A DNA stretch of 64,000 nt from positions 186,001 through 250,000 of the forward strand of contig NZ_JANIGL010000006.1 of the NCBI RefSeq assembly GCF_024518675.1, in the 5' to 3' direction. This stretch comes from Pseudoalteromonas shioyasakiensis (GTDB lineage Bacteria; Pseudomonadota; Gammaproteobacteria; Enterobacterales; Alteromonadaceae). Below, one piece after another: positions 36,606 to 46,195 of the stretch. Under the pieces are notes generated by a model. It had not been told where the DNA came from. It worked only from the letters and a program-made list of their open reading frames with translations, and did no database searches. A program made the translations under genes and the position numbers. The stretch's first letter is position 1, and every line of letters starts with the position of its first letter.

Positions 36606-38450
36606 TTACTTAGCGTCTAAGAAGCTTTTCAATAAGTCAGAGCGCGATGGGTGACGTAATTTACGCAATGCCTTCGCTTCGATTTGACGAATACGTTCAC
36701 GTGTTACGTCAAACTGTTTACCCACTTCTTCTAGAGTATGGTCGGTATTCATATCGATACCAAAACGCATACGTAATACTTTAGCTTCACGGGCTGTTAG
36801 GCCAGCAAGAACATCGTTGGTAGCACCACGAAGAGATTCCATTGTTGCCGAGTCAATTGGCGAATCAATGGTGGTATCTTCGATAAAGTCACCTAAATGC
36901 GAATCTTCGTCATCACCGATTGGTGTTTCCATCGAAATTGGCTCTTTGGCAATCTTAAGTACCTTACGGATTTTATCCTCAGGCATCATCATGCGTTCTG
37001 CTAATTCTTCTGGATTTGGCTCACGACCCATTTCTTGTAGCATTTGACGTGAAATGCGATTCAATTTATTGATCGTTTCAATCATATGTACCGGAATACG
37101 GATTGTACGCGCTTGGTCAGCAATTGAACGAGTAATTGCTTGACGGATCCACCACGTAGCATAAGTTGAGAACTTATAACCACGGCGATATTCAAACTTA
37201 TCAACTGCTTTCATCAGACCAATGTTACCTTCTTGGATTAAATCCAAGAATTGTAAGCCACGGTTGGTGTATTTTTTCGCAATTGAGATTACAAGACGTA
37301 AGTTTGCTTCAACCATTTCTTTTTTCGCACGGCGGGCTTTTGCTTCACCAATACTCATACGACGGTTGATGTCTTTAATACGCTCAATGCTTAAACCTGT
37401 GCTTTCTTCAATTACACATAGTTTGTTAATACAACGAATGATCTCTGGCTTCACTTCTTCGAGTTTCGCTGAGTGCTTTTCGTTAGCTGCAATTTCTAAG
37501 TCGAGCCATGCTGCATCTGTTTCATTATTTGCAAAGTGCTTAACAAAGGTTTTCTTTGGTAACTTAGCAAATTGTACCGCTTGCTTCATGATAAGACGTT
37601 CTTGCACACGCACTCGGTCCATCATTTCACGCATGTTATTAACCATGCGATCAAACTGCTTAGGTACTAATTTAAATGTTCTGAATAACTCACCGATTTC
37701 AAAAATAGCGGCTTTAGAATCAGGGTGCGAGCGGCCTTTTTTATCAAAAGTTTCGCGCGCTTTGTTATAAAGATCACGAAGGTTTTCAAAGTGTACACGG
37801 GCTTCTTCTGGATCTGGGCCTGTATCTACTTCTTCTTCGTCATCATCATCGTCGCTATCTGCATCGTCTTCATCTTCTTCATCAAGCTCTTTTTCGCTTA
37901 ACTCAGAACCAATGTGGGTTGCAGAAATTTGCGTTTCATCTTCGTTAGGATCAAAGAAACCAGAAATAATGTCGCTTAAGCGCATTTCTTCTGCTTCAAA
38001 TTTGTCCCATTGCTCAAGCAAGTAAGTAATTGCTTCAGGGTATTCAGCAACTGAGATCTGTACTTGGTTGATGCCTTCTTCGATGCGCTTCGCGATGACA
38101 ATTTCGCCTTCACGGGTCAGTAGTTCAACTGTGCCCATTTCACGCATGTACATACGAACCGGATCCGTAGTACGGCCGATTTCTTTATCTACAGTAGCAA
38201 GCGCAGCGGCTGCGGCTTCTGCTGCGTCTTCATCTGTCGTGGTTTCTTGCATCATCAATTCATCGGCATCAGGTGCGTTTTCGCTAACCTTGATACCCAT
38301 ATCATTGATCATGCTAATGATATCTTCTACTTGATCTGAATCGATAATATCTTGTGGAAGGTGATCATTAACTTCTGCAAAAGTTAAATAACCTTGCTCT
38401 TTACCTTTTTGAATCAGAAGTTTTAATTGTGACTGAGGAGTTGGATCCAT
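36606..38450 (-). CDS. rpoD: RNA polymerase primary sigma factor sigma-70
   Basis: Housekeeping sigma factor, 614 aa. Region 1.1 ([20 protein letters not shown]), region 1.2 ([21 protein letters not shown]), an acidic non-conserved region ([18 protein letters not shown]), region 2 ([60 protein letters not shown]), region 3 and region 4 ([40 protein letters not shown]). The ATG at 38450 gives MDPTPQSQ, matching the family N-terminus; an upstream in-frame ATG at 38486 is rejected. Last gene of the macromolecular-synthesis cluster. Confidence 0.98.
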   Translation of the reverse strand: MDPTPQSQLKLLIQKGKEQGYLTFAEVNDHLPQDIIDSDQVEDIISMINDMGIKVSENAPDADELMMQETTTDEDAAEAAAAALATVDKEIGRTTDPVRMYMREMGTVELLTREGEIVIAKRIEEGINQVQISVAEYPEAITYLLEQWDKFEAEEMRLSDIISGFFDPNEDETQISATHIGSELSEKELDEEDEDDADSDDDDDEEEVDTGPDPEEARVHFENLRDLYNKARETFDKKGRSHPDSKAAIFEIGELFRTFKLVPKQFDRMVNNMREMMDRVRVQERLIMKQAVQFAKLPKKTFVKHFANNETDAAWLDLEIAANEKHSAKLEEVKPEIIRCINKLCVIEESTGLSIERIKDINRRMSIGEAKARRAKKEMVEANLRLVISIAKKYTNRGLQFLDLIQEGNIGLMKAVDKFEYRRGYKFSTYATWWIRQAITRSIADQARTIRIPVHMIETINKLNRISRQMLQEMGREPNPEELAERMMMPEDKIRKVLKIAKEPISMETPIGDDEDSHLGDFIEDTTIDSPIDSATMESLRGATNDVLAGLTAREAKVLRMRFGIDMNTDHTLEEVGKQFDVTRERIRQIEAKALRKLRHPSRSDLLKSFLDAK

Positions 38451-38574
38451 AGAGATTGTTTCTTCCACTCTGATAAGTTGATACAACAGGCGCCAGCTTG
38501 CTTACATATAAAGCCAAGCTAAGTATAATTTGACGCAGTGAATAGCACAGTATAACAGCATTTATCAATTTTGA

Positions 38575-40329
38575 CTAGCCGTTAGTGCCTTTTAACGCTT
38601 GAGTCAATAAATGACACTCAAGTCGTTCATCGCTATTTAACCCTTGGGTCTTGTCCTTTATTAATAGGGTCTCTAGTCGATAATTTAAACACTGATCTTC
38701 AATAAATTTAAAAGTATTTTTAAATTCATCCTCTAACCGGTCGTCATTAATCTCATGGCGCCAGGTAGCAAGTTTGATAAGTGCTTCATATTCAGGGCTT
38801 TCTCTAAATGCCTCAAGTAATTGGGCAGTCGTGATAGCTTGTTTTTGTAATGCGTAGTGCTGAATTTTTATTAATAAAGCGATACCCGCTATGTTCATTT
38901 GCGCAAGATCGGGTAAATAAGGCACTGCATTTGCTAAATTAGGGTGCTGTACCAATAAACCAATAGCGCGGCGCATCGGCGTTATTTTAAATTTACGCTC
39001 AATAGAGTGCTGTTGTTTCGGTGTTTTTAAGCGACTATTTAACTGCTCTTTAGTTCGCCCAATAAGGCGACCTAGTTGCTCTAGTAAGTTTTCTTGATAA
39101 AACTCACTAGGGATTTTTTCAATCAGAGGCAGTACCGCACTAAGTAACTTTGCTTTACCTGCATCAGTTGTTAAATCAATTTCTTGGCTTAGCTTATTAA
39201 ACAATACTTGCGTAAAGTTATCCGCTTTAGCTAAGCGTTGCTCAAACGCGTCTTTGCCTTCTTGTTGCACGAGTGAATCAGGGTCTTCGCCATCAGGCAA
39301 AAATACAAATTGCAGTGCTTTACCATCACTCAAATAGGGCAGTGCATTTTCAAGTGCACGCCAAGCGGCATCACGACCTGCACGATCACCATCGTAACAA
39401 CAAATTACCTTGTCAGTGGTTCTGAACAAAGTATGCATGTGCTCGGCTGTTGTCGCCGTGCCTAGTGCTGCAACTGCGTATTCTATTCCTTGCTCGCTGA
39501 GCGCCACCACATCCATATATCCTTCAACAATGAGGATATGATCTAATTTTTTGTGTGCTTGCTTAGCTTCATACAAACCGTATAGCTCAAAGCCTTTGTG
39601 GAAAATACGGGTTTCAGGGGAGTTTAAATACTTTGGACCTTGATCAGCTTGCATGACTCGGCCGCCAAAAGCGATTACACGACCTCGCTTATCTCGAATG
39701 GGAAACATTAAGCGGCCACGGAAAAAATCAAACTGTCTGCCAGGGGTTTTCTCTGAAGCAAGTTTTAGTTCTACTAGCTGCTCTTTTTGTTCTTTGTTAC
39801 GGCCTAGTTGTAGGCATAAGCCTTCCCATTCACTCGGGGCATAGCCCATCATAAACTTTTTCACGGTTTCGCCACTTAAGCCGCGACCTTTCACATACTC
39901 AATAACATCAGCAGAATTTGCATGGTGTTTTAATTGATGCTGATAAAAACGGGCGGCGTGCAGCATTAGATCGTAATCAGAGCGTTTTTGCTCAGCGGTT
40001 CTTTGTGGGCCAGCGTTAGTATTACCTTGCTCTCGTGGAACGTCTAAGTTTAAAAGGCTTGCGAGCTCTTCAATCGCGTCAACAAATTCAAGTTTGTCGT
40101 ATTCCATCACAAAAGAGATAGCATTGCCATTAGCGCCACAGCCAAAGCAGTGATAAAACTGTTTATCTTGTGAAACAGTAAACGAAGGCGACTTTTCGTT
40201 ATGGAAGGGGCAGCAGGCTTGGTAATCTTTTCCGGCTTTTTTAAGACCTACTTTTGAGTCAATGAGCTCGACAATATCTGTTCTGGCGAGTAAATCGTCA
40301 ATAAAATTTCGTGGGATCTTTCCGGCCAT
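38575..40329 (-). CDS. dnaG: DNA primase
   Basis: Synthesises RNA primers for replication. 584 aa: CHC2-type zinc-binding domain (ACCPFHNEKSPSF, FYHCFGCGANGNAI), RNA-polymerase core with TOPRIM motifs (LIVEGYMDVVALSEQGI, CCYDGDRAGRDAAWRAL) and a C-terminal helicase-interaction domain for DnaB. Follows the rpsU-yqeY genes after a terminator-like hairpin and precedes rpoD, the conserved arrangement that lets primase be made at a lower level. Confidence 0.97.
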   Translation of the reverse strand: MAGKIPRNFIDDLLARTDIVELIDSKVGLKKAGKDYQACCPFHNEKSPSFTVSQDKQFYHCFGCGANGNAISFVMEYDKLEFVDAIEELASLLNLDVPREQGNTNAGPQRTAEQKRSDYDLMLHAARFYQHQLKHHANSADVIEYVKGRGLSGETVKKFMMGYAPSEWEGLCLQLGRNKEQKEQLVELKLASEKTPGRQFDFFRGRLMFPIRDKRGRVIAFGGRVMQADQGPKYLNSPETRIFHKGFELYGLYEAKQAHKKLDHILIVEGYMDVVALSEQGIEYAVAALGTATTAEHMHTLFRTTDKVICCYDGDRAGRDAAWRALENALPYLSDGKALQFVFLPDGEDPDSLVQQEGKDAFEQRLAKADNFTQVLFNKLSQEIDLTTDAGKAKLLSAVLPLIEKIPSEFYQENLLEQLGRLIGRTKEQLNSRLKTPKQQHSIERKFKITPMRRAIGLLVQHPNLANAVPYLPDLAQMNIAGIALLIKIQHYALQKQAITTAQLLEAFRESPEYEALIKLATWRHEINDDRLEDEFKNTFKFIEDQCLNYRLETLLIKDKTQGLNSDERLECHLLTQALKGTNG

Positions 40330-40404
40330 GCTGTGTAAGTAGTCCTAGCAATTGATGAGGTGTAATTTCAACACACAATGCAAATTTATAAAAGCGCTAA
40401 ACGA

Positions 40405-40430
40405 AGAAACCGAGCACTTGGCTCGGTTTG
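40405..40430 (-). terminator. Internal terminator between yqeY and dnaG
   Basis: AAACCGAGC (40407-40415) pairs with GCTCGGTTT (40421-40429); a modest U-run follows on the minus strand. The equivalent T1 terminator in E. coli lies between rpsU and dnaG and limits primase synthesis. Confidence 0.65.
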
Positions 40431-40460
40431 CTTCAATCATACTTTATGTATGTGGGAGTA

Positions 40461-40907
40461 TTAGGCTGTTAATCGTTGCTTAATTAAAACTGAAATCTTA
40501 CCTAAATCGGCACGACCTTCGGCTTTGCTTTTGATTATACCCATTACTTTACCCATGTCTTGCATACCTGCTGCATTAGTATCAGCAATAGCCGCATCAA
40601 TGAGGGCAATGATTTCGTCTTCACTCAATTGTTGAGGTAAAAACTCTTCAAGTGCTTTAATCTCACTGGCTTCAACTTCAGCTAAATCATCACGCCCAGC
40701 ATCTTTGTACTGAGTGTAAGAATCGCGGCGTTGTTTAACAAGCTTCACTAGGACTGCGGTAATACCGTCATCATCAAGTGTTATTTGCTCGTCAATCTCA
40801 CGCTGCTTGATTGCAGCAAGTACCATACGAATTGGGTTAAGACGTGCTTTGTCTTTCGCTCGCATCGCATCTTTTTGTGCATCTTTTAGCGTTATTAAAA
40901 GGCTCAT
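40461..40907 (-). CDS. yqeY: GatB/YqeY domain protein
   Basis: 148-aa helical protein of the YqeY family, related to the tail domain of GatB that binds tRNA in the amidotransferase. Motifs: LKDAQKDAMRAKDKARLNPI, RMVLAAIKQREID, RRDSYTQYKDAGRDDLA, EEFLPQQLSEDEI and a C-terminal MGKVMGIIKSKAEGRADLGKI. No catalytic role is established. It is 20 nt after rpsU and clearly cotranscribed; its insertion between rpsU and dnaG is common outside the enterics. Confidence 0.94.
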   Translation of the reverse strand: MSLLITLKDAQKDAMRAKDKARLNPIRMVLAAIKQREIDEQITLDDDGITAVLVKLVKQRRDSYTQYKDAGRDDLAEVEASEIKALEEFLPQQLSEDEIIALIDAAIADTNAAGMQDMGKVMGIIKSKAEGRADLGKISVLIKQRLTA

Positions 40908-40927
40908 TTATACAAGACCAAATACGA

Positions 40928-41143
40928 TTAGTATAATTTAACGCGACGTGCGTTATCGCGAGAAAGCTTCTTCATGTGACGCTTAACCGCTGCAGCTTTT
41001 TTACGCTTACGCTCAGCTGTTGGCTTTTCATAGTGCTCGCGACGACGAACTTCTGAAAGGATACCTGCTTTTTCACATGAACGCTTGAAGCGACGAAGTG
41101 CTACGTCAAACGGTTCGTTCTCTCTTACTTTAATTACTGGCAT
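40928..41143 (-). CDS. rpsU: 30S ribosomal protein S21
   Basis: Small-subunit protein needed for translation initiation, 71 aa, very basic. Sequence [20 protein letters not shown] at the start and [13 protein letters not shown] at the end are the typical gammaproteobacterial S21. First gene of the rpsU-yqeY-dnaG-rpoD cluster; AGGTAGGTGAATTTTTA precedes the ATG on the minus strand. The 163 nt upstream to rsmD should hold the cluster promoter. Confidence 0.97.
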
Positions 41144-41306
41144 TAAAAATTCACCTACCTAAATAATGAGCGTTGCTCAAGTTGATCAAACAATGATCAA
41201 GTGGTTCAAAAATGGTGCGGTATTGTAATCTGAAGCCGCACCACATGTAAAGGATAAATATTGTCTGTTCTAATAGTAAACTAAAAATACTTGTATGTTA
41301 TTAATT

Positions 41307-41906
41307 TCACTGCAATTGATAGAGTCTACAAAGTACTTGTCCGGCGACTTTTTCTTTTAATAACAACCAATTGCTAGGAAGATCTAAATTATTAAGTTCA
41401 CTTTCAACTTCAACATAAATAACTGCTTGTTCGCTTAACCAGTTATTTTTTATAAGTAAATCACAGCATGGTTTAGCTAAATTTTGACGAAAAGGCGGAT
41501 CAACAAAGACCAAATCGAACTGCTGTTCGTTTGGGTTTTGCTTTAGATGATGCAAACTATCGGTGCAATTTACAGTGGCGTTGTCCAATTTAAGCATATT
41601 GACATTTGCTGTTAATTGGCCTGCAGCGGATTTGTCCATTTCTAAAAAGGTCGCACAGCGTGCAAAACGAGACAAAGCCTCAAAACCTAAACCGCCAGAG
41701 CCGGCAAAGCAATCAAGTACTTTAGCATCACGGGTATCTTGCATTAACCAATTAAATACAGTCTCTTTAATACGATCGGTGGTGGGGCGTAGACCCTGCA
41801 CATCTTTTACTGGTAGTTTGCGACCGCGAAACTGACCACTAATTATGCGAATAAAGCCATCTGTTGATTTATTAGTTGGCTGTTTTTGTGATGATTTTTT
41901 TCTCAT
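41307..41906 (-). CDS. rsmD: 16S rRNA (guanine(966)-N2)-methyltransferase
   Basis: Methylates G966 of 16S rRNA. 199 aa with a basic N-terminal tail, then IISGQFRGRKLPV, RPTTDRIKETVFNWL, SAM-binding VLDCFAGSGGLGFEALSR and the catalytic DLVFVDPPF (DPPF, N6/N2 methyltransferase type). Divergent from ftsY, as in E. coli where rsmD, ftsY, ftsE, ftsX and rpoH are neighbours. Confidence 0.95.
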   Translation of the reverse strand: MRKKSSQKQPTNKSTDGFIRIISGQFRGRKLPVKDVQGLRPTTDRIKETVFNWLMQDTRDAKVLDCFAGSGGLGFEALSRFARCATFLEMDKSAAGQLTANVNMLKLDNATVNCTDSLHHLKQNPNEQQFDLVFVDPPFRQNLAKPCCDLLIKNNWLSEQAVIYVEVESELNNLDLPSNWLLLKEKVAGQVLCRLYQLQ

Positions 41907-42103
41907 TTAACTCACTAAAAAATGGAATCTATTACGCGGCTCAGATAATATTGTACTGATATCGTAGCGCGTCATTTTTCAACTGCGCTAAAAGTGTTAC
42001 CATAAGCATCTTGGACAATAGTTTTAACAACGGCTTTAAAAGTGCTCGTAATAAAACTATTTGCATTAGTTTATCAGATTTTTATAAGTGGTTATTAGCA
42101 ACT

Positions 42104-44251
42104 ATGGCAAAAAAAAGTAAATTCCTGTCTTGGCTAGGTTTTGGCAAATCAGAAAACAAACAACAAACAGAGCAGGCAGCAGAGGCTGATAACCAAAAGC
42201 AATTAGCAGCACAGGCAGAGGCTGAACGTTTAGAACAAGAGCGCATTGCAGCTGAAAAGGCGGAGGCTGAACGCTTAGAGCAAGAGCGCATTGCTGCTGA
42301 AAAGGCAGAGGCTGAACGTTTAGAGCAAGAGCGTATTGCTACAGAACAAGCAGAGGCTGAACTTTTAGAGAAAGAGCGTATTGCTACAGAAAAGGCAGAG
42401 GCTGAGCGTGCAGCGCAAGAGCGTATTGCAGCAGAAAAAGCGCATGAGCAGCTACTTGCAGCAGAGCAGACTGAGCAACTTCGTCGTGAGCAAGCTGAGC
42501 GCTTAGCACAGCAAGAAGAAGCAATGCGTTTGGAGCTTGAGCGCAAAGCAGCAGAGCAAGCGCAACATGATGCTGAATTAGAACAACAACGCATTGCGAC
42601 TGAAAAGGCCGAGCGTATAGAGCAAGAACGTATCTCTGAAGAGAAAGCAGAGGCTGAACGTTTAGAGCAAGAACGCATCTCTGCAGAGAAAGCAGAGAAA
42701 GCAGAGGCCGAGCGTGTAGAGCAAGAACGACTTGCTGCAGAAAAAGCTGAGGCCGAGCGTTTAGAGCAAAAACGCATCGCTGCAGAAAAAGCTGAGGCCG
42801 AGCGTGTAGAGCAAGAGCGTATTGCTGCAGAGAAAGTAGAGGCCGAGCGTGTAGAGCAAGAGCGTATTGCTGCAGAAAAAGCTGAGGCCGAGCGTGTAGA
42901 GCAAGAGCGTATTGCTGCAGAAAAAGCTGAGGCCGAGCGTGTAGAGCAAGAACGACTTGCTGCAGAAAAAGCTGAGGCTGAGCGTTTAGAGCAAGAACGA
43001 CTTGCTGCAGAAAAAGCTGAGGCTGAACGTGTAGAGCAAGAACGACTTGCTGCAGAAAAAGTAGAGGCTGAACGTGTAGAGCAAGAGCGTATTGTTGCAG
43101 AGAAAGCAGAGGCTGAGCGTTTAGAGCAAGAACGCCTCGCAGCAGAGAAAGCAGAGGCTGAGCGTGTAGCGCAAGAGCGTATTGCAGCAGAGAAAGCAGA
43201 GGCTGAACGTTTAGAGCAAGAACGTATTGCCGCAGAAGCTGAGGCAGAACGCATAGAGCAAGAGCGCTTAACTGCAGAGCTTGCCAAAGATGAAGCCAAA
43301 CAGGCTGAAAAGCCTAAAAAAGAAGGGTTTTTCTCTCGCCTTAAAAAAGGCTTACTTAAAACCAAACTAAATATAGGCTCTGGCTTTGCGTCGATATTTA
43401 GCGGCAAGAAAATCGATGATGATCTGTTTGAAGAGTTAGAAACACAATTATTAACAGCTGATCTAGGTGTAGATACCACCATGAAGCTGATTGATAACCT
43501 AACTGATGCCGCCGATCGTAAGCAATTAAAAGACGGCGATGCACTTTACGAATTAATGAAGCAAGAAATGGCTGCAATGCTGAAAACAGCAGAGCAACCA
43601 TTAGAAATACCTGCCGATAAAAAACCATTTGTTATTTTAATGGTGGGTGTTAACGGTGTTGGCAAAACCACGACAATCGGTAAACTTGCTAAGCAATTTC
43701 AAAACGAAGGTAAGTCTGTGATGCTTGCAGCAGGTGATACCTTCCGTGCCGCTGCGGTAGAGCAGTTGCAAGTATGGGGTGAGCGTAATGAAATTCCTGT
43801 CATTGCGCAGCATACCGGTGCGGATAGTGCATCTGTAGTATTTGATGCCTTTCAAGCGGCGAAAGCCCGTAATATCGATGTGTTAATCGCAGATACAGCA
43901 GGGCGTTTGCAAAATAAAGATAACTTAATGCAAGAGCTTGAAAAAATAGCCCGTGTAATGAAGAAAATTGACCCTGATGCGCCGCATGAAGTCATGCTAA
44001 CGATTGATGCAGGTACGGGGCAAAATGCAATTAGCCAAGTAAATCTATTTAATCAGTGTGTTGGCTTAACAGGTATTACCCTGTCTAAATTAGATGGTAC
44101 AGCTAAAGGTGGTGTGATCTTCGCCGTCGCTGATAAGTTTAATATTCCGATCCGCTATATTGGTGTTGGTGAAAGTATTGATGATTTAAGAGCATTCAAT
44201 AGTAACGACTTTATCGATGCGCTGTTTAGCCAAGACGAGGACGAAGCATAA
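42104..44251 (+). CDS. ftsY: Signal recognition particle receptor FtsY with long repetitive N-terminal domain
   Basis: SRP receptor GTPase that docks ribosome-SRP complexes at the inner membrane. 715 aa, against about 500 in E. coli. Start ATG 42104 gives [15 protein letters not shown], a basic/amphipathic membrane-targeting helix. Residues about 40-395 are a Glu/Ala/Arg-rich array of 15-residue repeats (see repeat entry), probably a long charged helix. The NG domain starts around [17 protein letters not shown], with GTPase motifs [15 protein letters not shown] (G1), DTFRAAA (G2), DTAGR (G3) and [11 protein letters not shown] (G4/G5). An in-frame start at 42011 adds residues not typical for the family. 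Followed by ftsE and ftsX. Confidence 0.96.
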   Translation: MAKKSKFLSWLGFGKSENKQQTEQAAEADNQKQLAAQAEAERLEQERIAAEKAEAERLEQERIAAEKAEAERLEQERIATEQAEAELLEKERIATEKAEAERAAQERIAAEKAHEQLLAAEQTEQLRREQAERLAQQEEAMRLELERKAAEQAQHDAELEQQRIATEKAERIEQERISEEKAEAERLEQERISAEKAEKAEAERVEQERLAAEKAEAERLEQKRIAAEKAEAERVEQERIAAEKVEAERVEQERIAAEKAEAERVEQERIAAEKAEAERVEQERLAAEKAEAERLEQERLAAEKAEAERVEQERLAAEKVEAERVEQERIVAEKAEAERLEQERLAAEKAEAERVAQERIAAEKAEAERLEQERIAAEAEAERIEQERLTAELAKDEAKQAEKPKKEGFFSRLKKGLLKTKLNIGSGFASIFSGKKIDDDLFEELETQLLTADLGVDTTMKLIDNLTDAADRKQLKDGDALYELMKQEMAAMLKTAEQPLEIPADKKPFVILMVGVNGVGKTTTIGKLAKQFQNEGKSVMLAAGDTFRAAAVEQLQVWGERNEIPVIAQHTGADSASVVFDAFQAAKARNIDVLIADTAGRLQNKDNLMQELEKIARVMKKIDPDAPHEVMLTIDAGTGQNAISQVNLFNQCVGLTGITLSKLDGTAKGGVIFAVADKFNIPIRYIGVGESIDDLRAFNSNDFIDALFSQDEDEA
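42220..43280 (+). repeat. 45-bp tandem repeats in ftsY encoding a charged 15-residue repeat
   Basis: About twenty imperfect copies of a 45-nt unit encode E-A-E-R-(L/V)-E-Q-E-R-(I/L)-A-A-E-K-A. A first block of about five units (42220-42440) and a second of about fifteen (42600-43280) are split by a less regular Gln/Glu-rich segment. Many units in the second block are nearly identical at DNA level (e.g. GAGCAAGAGCGTATTGCTGC recurs), which suggests recent expansion and possible length variation between strains. The repeat also creates a long spurious ORF on the opposite strand. Confidence 0.92.
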
Positions 44252-44258
44252 ATTTTTA

Positions 44259-44298
44259 AAAAAGGGCTTAAACCAAACTGGTTTAGGCCTTTTTTAGC
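44259..44298 (+). terminator. Hairpin between ftsY and ftsE
   Basis: A long stem (AAAAAAGGGCTTAAACCA with TGGTTTAGGCCTTTTTT, one G/C change) around a 3-nt loop, with a T-run. It could reduce read-through into ftsEX, whose ATG follows 13 nt later. Confidence 0.75.
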
Positions 44299-44310
44299 TG
44301 AGGGATAAGA

Positions 44311-44988
44311 ATGATAAATTTTCAGCAAGTCAGTAAAACATACCCAGGTGGCCACCGAGCACTGGAAAAAGTAAGTTTCCATGTCAAACCTGGTGAGCTG
44401 GCTTTCTTAACCGGCCACAGTGGGGCGGGTAAAAGTACCTTACTTAAATTAATTAGTTTAATGGAACGCCCATCTGCCGGTCAGGTATTAATTAATGGTG
44501 TTGATTTAAGTGCTGTTAAATCAAGACAAATTCCCTACGTTCGCCGCGATATCGGGATTATCTTTCAAAATCACCGTTTATTAGAACGTCATACTATTTT
44601 TGATAACGTTGCCTTGCCACTGGTTATTGAGGGCACACACCATAAACAAATCGAAAAGCGGGTGCATGGTGCGCTAGATAAAGTCGGTTTGCTGGATAAA
44701 GTTAAATGCCACCCTTCTACGCTTTCTGGCGGAGAGCAGCAGCGAGTGGGTATTGCCCGTGCGATTGTGAACTCACCACCGTTATTACTTGCAGATGAAC
44801 CAACAGGTAACTTAGACCCTGATCTATCAATGGATATACTTCGTTTGTTTGAAGATTTTAATAAGCACGGCACCACAGTATTAATTGCTACTCATGATTT
44901 AGGGCTCATATCACGTATGCGTTATCGTAGCCTTACCTTAAAAGAGGGCCGCATGAGTCAAGACCCATTGGCAGAGGCTTCTCTATGA
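44311..44988 (+). CDS. ftsE: Cell division ATP-binding protein FtsE
   Basis: ABC-type ATPase of the FtsEX complex, which controls septal murein hydrolase activation through EnvC in gammaproteobacteria. 225 aa with Walker [16 protein letters not shown], signature [15 protein letters not shown] and Walker [15 protein letters not shown]. Overlaps ftsX by 4 nt (ATGA). EnvC, its periplasmic partner, is also encoded in this window at 52.3-53.4 kb. Confidence 0.97.
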   Translation: MINFQQVSKTYPGGHRALEKVSFHVKPGELAFLTGHSGAGKSTLLKLISLMERPSAGQVLINGVDLSAVKSRQIPYVRRDIGIIFQNHRLLERHTIFDNVALPLVIEGTHHKQIEKRVHGALDKVGLLDKVKCHPSTLSGGEQQRVGIARAIVNSPPLLLADEPTGNLDPDLSMDILRLFEDFNKHGTTVLIATHDLGLISRMRYRSLTLKEGRMSQDPLAEASL

Positions 44989-45971
44989 GCTTATTATTTA
45001 AAGGACGACAAAGCCAAAATGAGCGCGCTAAAAAATCATTTATAGCCGCTGGCTACTTTTTTGTACTTAATATATTTCGTCAGGGCGTTCATAGCTTAGG
45101 TGAAATGTGGCGCACACCAATCGCATCTTTAATGACTATTGCAGTTTTGGGCTTGAGCTTAACGTTACCCGCAACACTTTATTTAGTGGTTAAAAACGTG
45201 CAACAAGTGAGCAGTGGTTTTGAGGAGGCGGCAGAGATCTCGTTATTCGTTAAAGAATCAATGAATGAGCAAGAAACGCAAACCCTAGTGAAGCGGCTGG
45301 CTTTATACCCTGAAGTTGATAATGTGGCGTTTATTTCCAAGCAAGATGCCTTAGTTGAGTTTAAAGAGGTCTCGGGTTTTGGTCAGGCGCTGGAATATTT
45401 AGACGCCAACCCTTTGCCTGATGTTGTGATAGTTACACCTACTTCGCGTTACCGCCAACCAGAAACAGCTCAAGCTTTACTTGTTAAACTTGAAAAAGAG
45501 CGCGAAGTCGACTTTGGTAAACTAGATATAGCTTGGCTAGAAAGACTAAATGCATTATTGAGCTTACTCAAAGAAAGTGTGATCACCATTGCTTTATTGC
45601 TACTGACTTCTGTTACTTTAATTATCGGTAATACCATTCGCTTGTCTATTATGGATAAAAAAGAAGAAATACAAGTCATGAAACTGGTTGGGGCAACCAA
45701 TACTTTCATTCATGCGCCATTTTTATGGACGGGTATCTGGTATGGTGTGATTGGAGGCTTATTTGCCTTTATTTGTGTGGCACTTATGATGTGGTGGCTA
45801 GGCTCCGCTGTGACAGAAGTGGCGGACGTGTATCAAACTCACTTTGATCTAATAGGCCTTAGCCTCGCTGAATTTGGTAGTTTAGTTTTATTAGCAACCT
45901 CTTTAGGGTTTATCGGATCCTACCTATCAGTAAATCGTTATATAAAAGAAATTGAACCCGATAAAGTGTAA
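44985..45971 (+). CDS. ftsX: Cell division protein FtsX
   Basis: Membrane subunit of FtsEX. 328 aa: cytoplasmic N-terminal tail, TM1 (PIASLMTIAVLGLSLTLPAT), a periplasmic loop (about 75-190) that contacts EnvC, and three further TM segments (SVITIALLLLTSVTLIIGN, WYGVIGGLFAFICVALMMWW, FGSLVLLATSLGFIGSYLS). The FtsX coupling block MDKKEEIQVMKLVGATNTFI lies after TM2. Its start overlaps the end of ftsE. Confidence 0.96.
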   Translation: MSLLFKGRQSQNERAKKSFIAAGYFFVLNIFRQGVHSLGEMWRTPIASLMTIAVLGLSLTLPATLYLVVKNVQQVSSGFEEAAEISLFVKESMNEQETQTLVKRLALYPEVDNVAFISKQDALVEFKEVSGFGQALEYLDANPLPDVVIVTPTSRYRQPETAQALLVKLEKEREVDFGKLDIAWLERLNALLSLLKESVITIALLLLTSVTLIIGNTIRLSIMDKKEEIQVMKLVGATNTFIHAPFLWTGIWYGVIGGLFAFICVALMMWWLGSAVTEVADVYQTHFDLIGLSLAEFGSLVLLATSLGFIGSYLSVNRYIKEIEPDKV

Positions 45972-45996
45972 CAATTCATATATATCATCCTAAAGC

Positions 45997-46034
45997 GGGT
46001 TAGTAAAAGCCACATCAGTTATTTTTACTAACCC
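45997..46034 (+). terminator. Hairpin after ftsX
   Basis: GGGTTAGTAAAA (45997-46008) pairs perfectly with TTTTACTAACCC (46023-46034). Only a short T stretch follows, so termination may be incomplete. Confidence 0.6.
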
Positions 46035-46102
46035 TTCAATAAGCTAGAATTCATCGCATATTCAGACGTTTTAAGTAGAATATAAAGCATCAAAAAAACC
46101 AC

Positions 46103-46130
46103 TTGCTTCAATCGAAAAAAAGATTTAAAT
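46103..46130 (+). promoter_or_regulatory. Putative sigma-70-like promoter of rpoH
   Basis: TTGCTT (46103-46108) and TTAAAT (46125-46130) are spaced 16 nt apart. Transcription would start near 46137, inside the adjoining CIRCE element. Confidence 0.45.
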
Positions 46131-46135
46131 TGAAG

Positions 46136-46162
46136 TTAGCACTCTCGGTAAAAGAGTGCTAA
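46136..46162 (+). promoter_or_regulatory. CIRCE operator (HrcA-binding site) upstream of rpoH
   Basis: TTAGCACTC (46136-46144), a 9-nt spacer, then GAGTGCTAA (46154-46162). Both arms and the spacing match the CIRCE consensus (TTAGCACTC-N9-GAGTGCTAA) perfectly. It starts 6 nt after a putative -10 box and ends 33 nt before the rpoH ATG, the position expected for an HrcA operator at the transcription start. The hairpin would also lie in the mRNA leader. hrcA itself is not in this window. Confidence 0.88.
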
Positions 46163-46195
46163 GATGGTTTCAAATGTTTATCACCGAGGTGAAAA

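Noticed and set aside
42082..43482. 466-aa ORF on the minus strand opposite ftsY
   Set aside because: It is a by-product of the repeat's codon composition (Ser/Ala/Arg/Cys-rich low-complexity translation) and has no ribosome-binding site or family resemblance; ftsY on the plus strand is certain.
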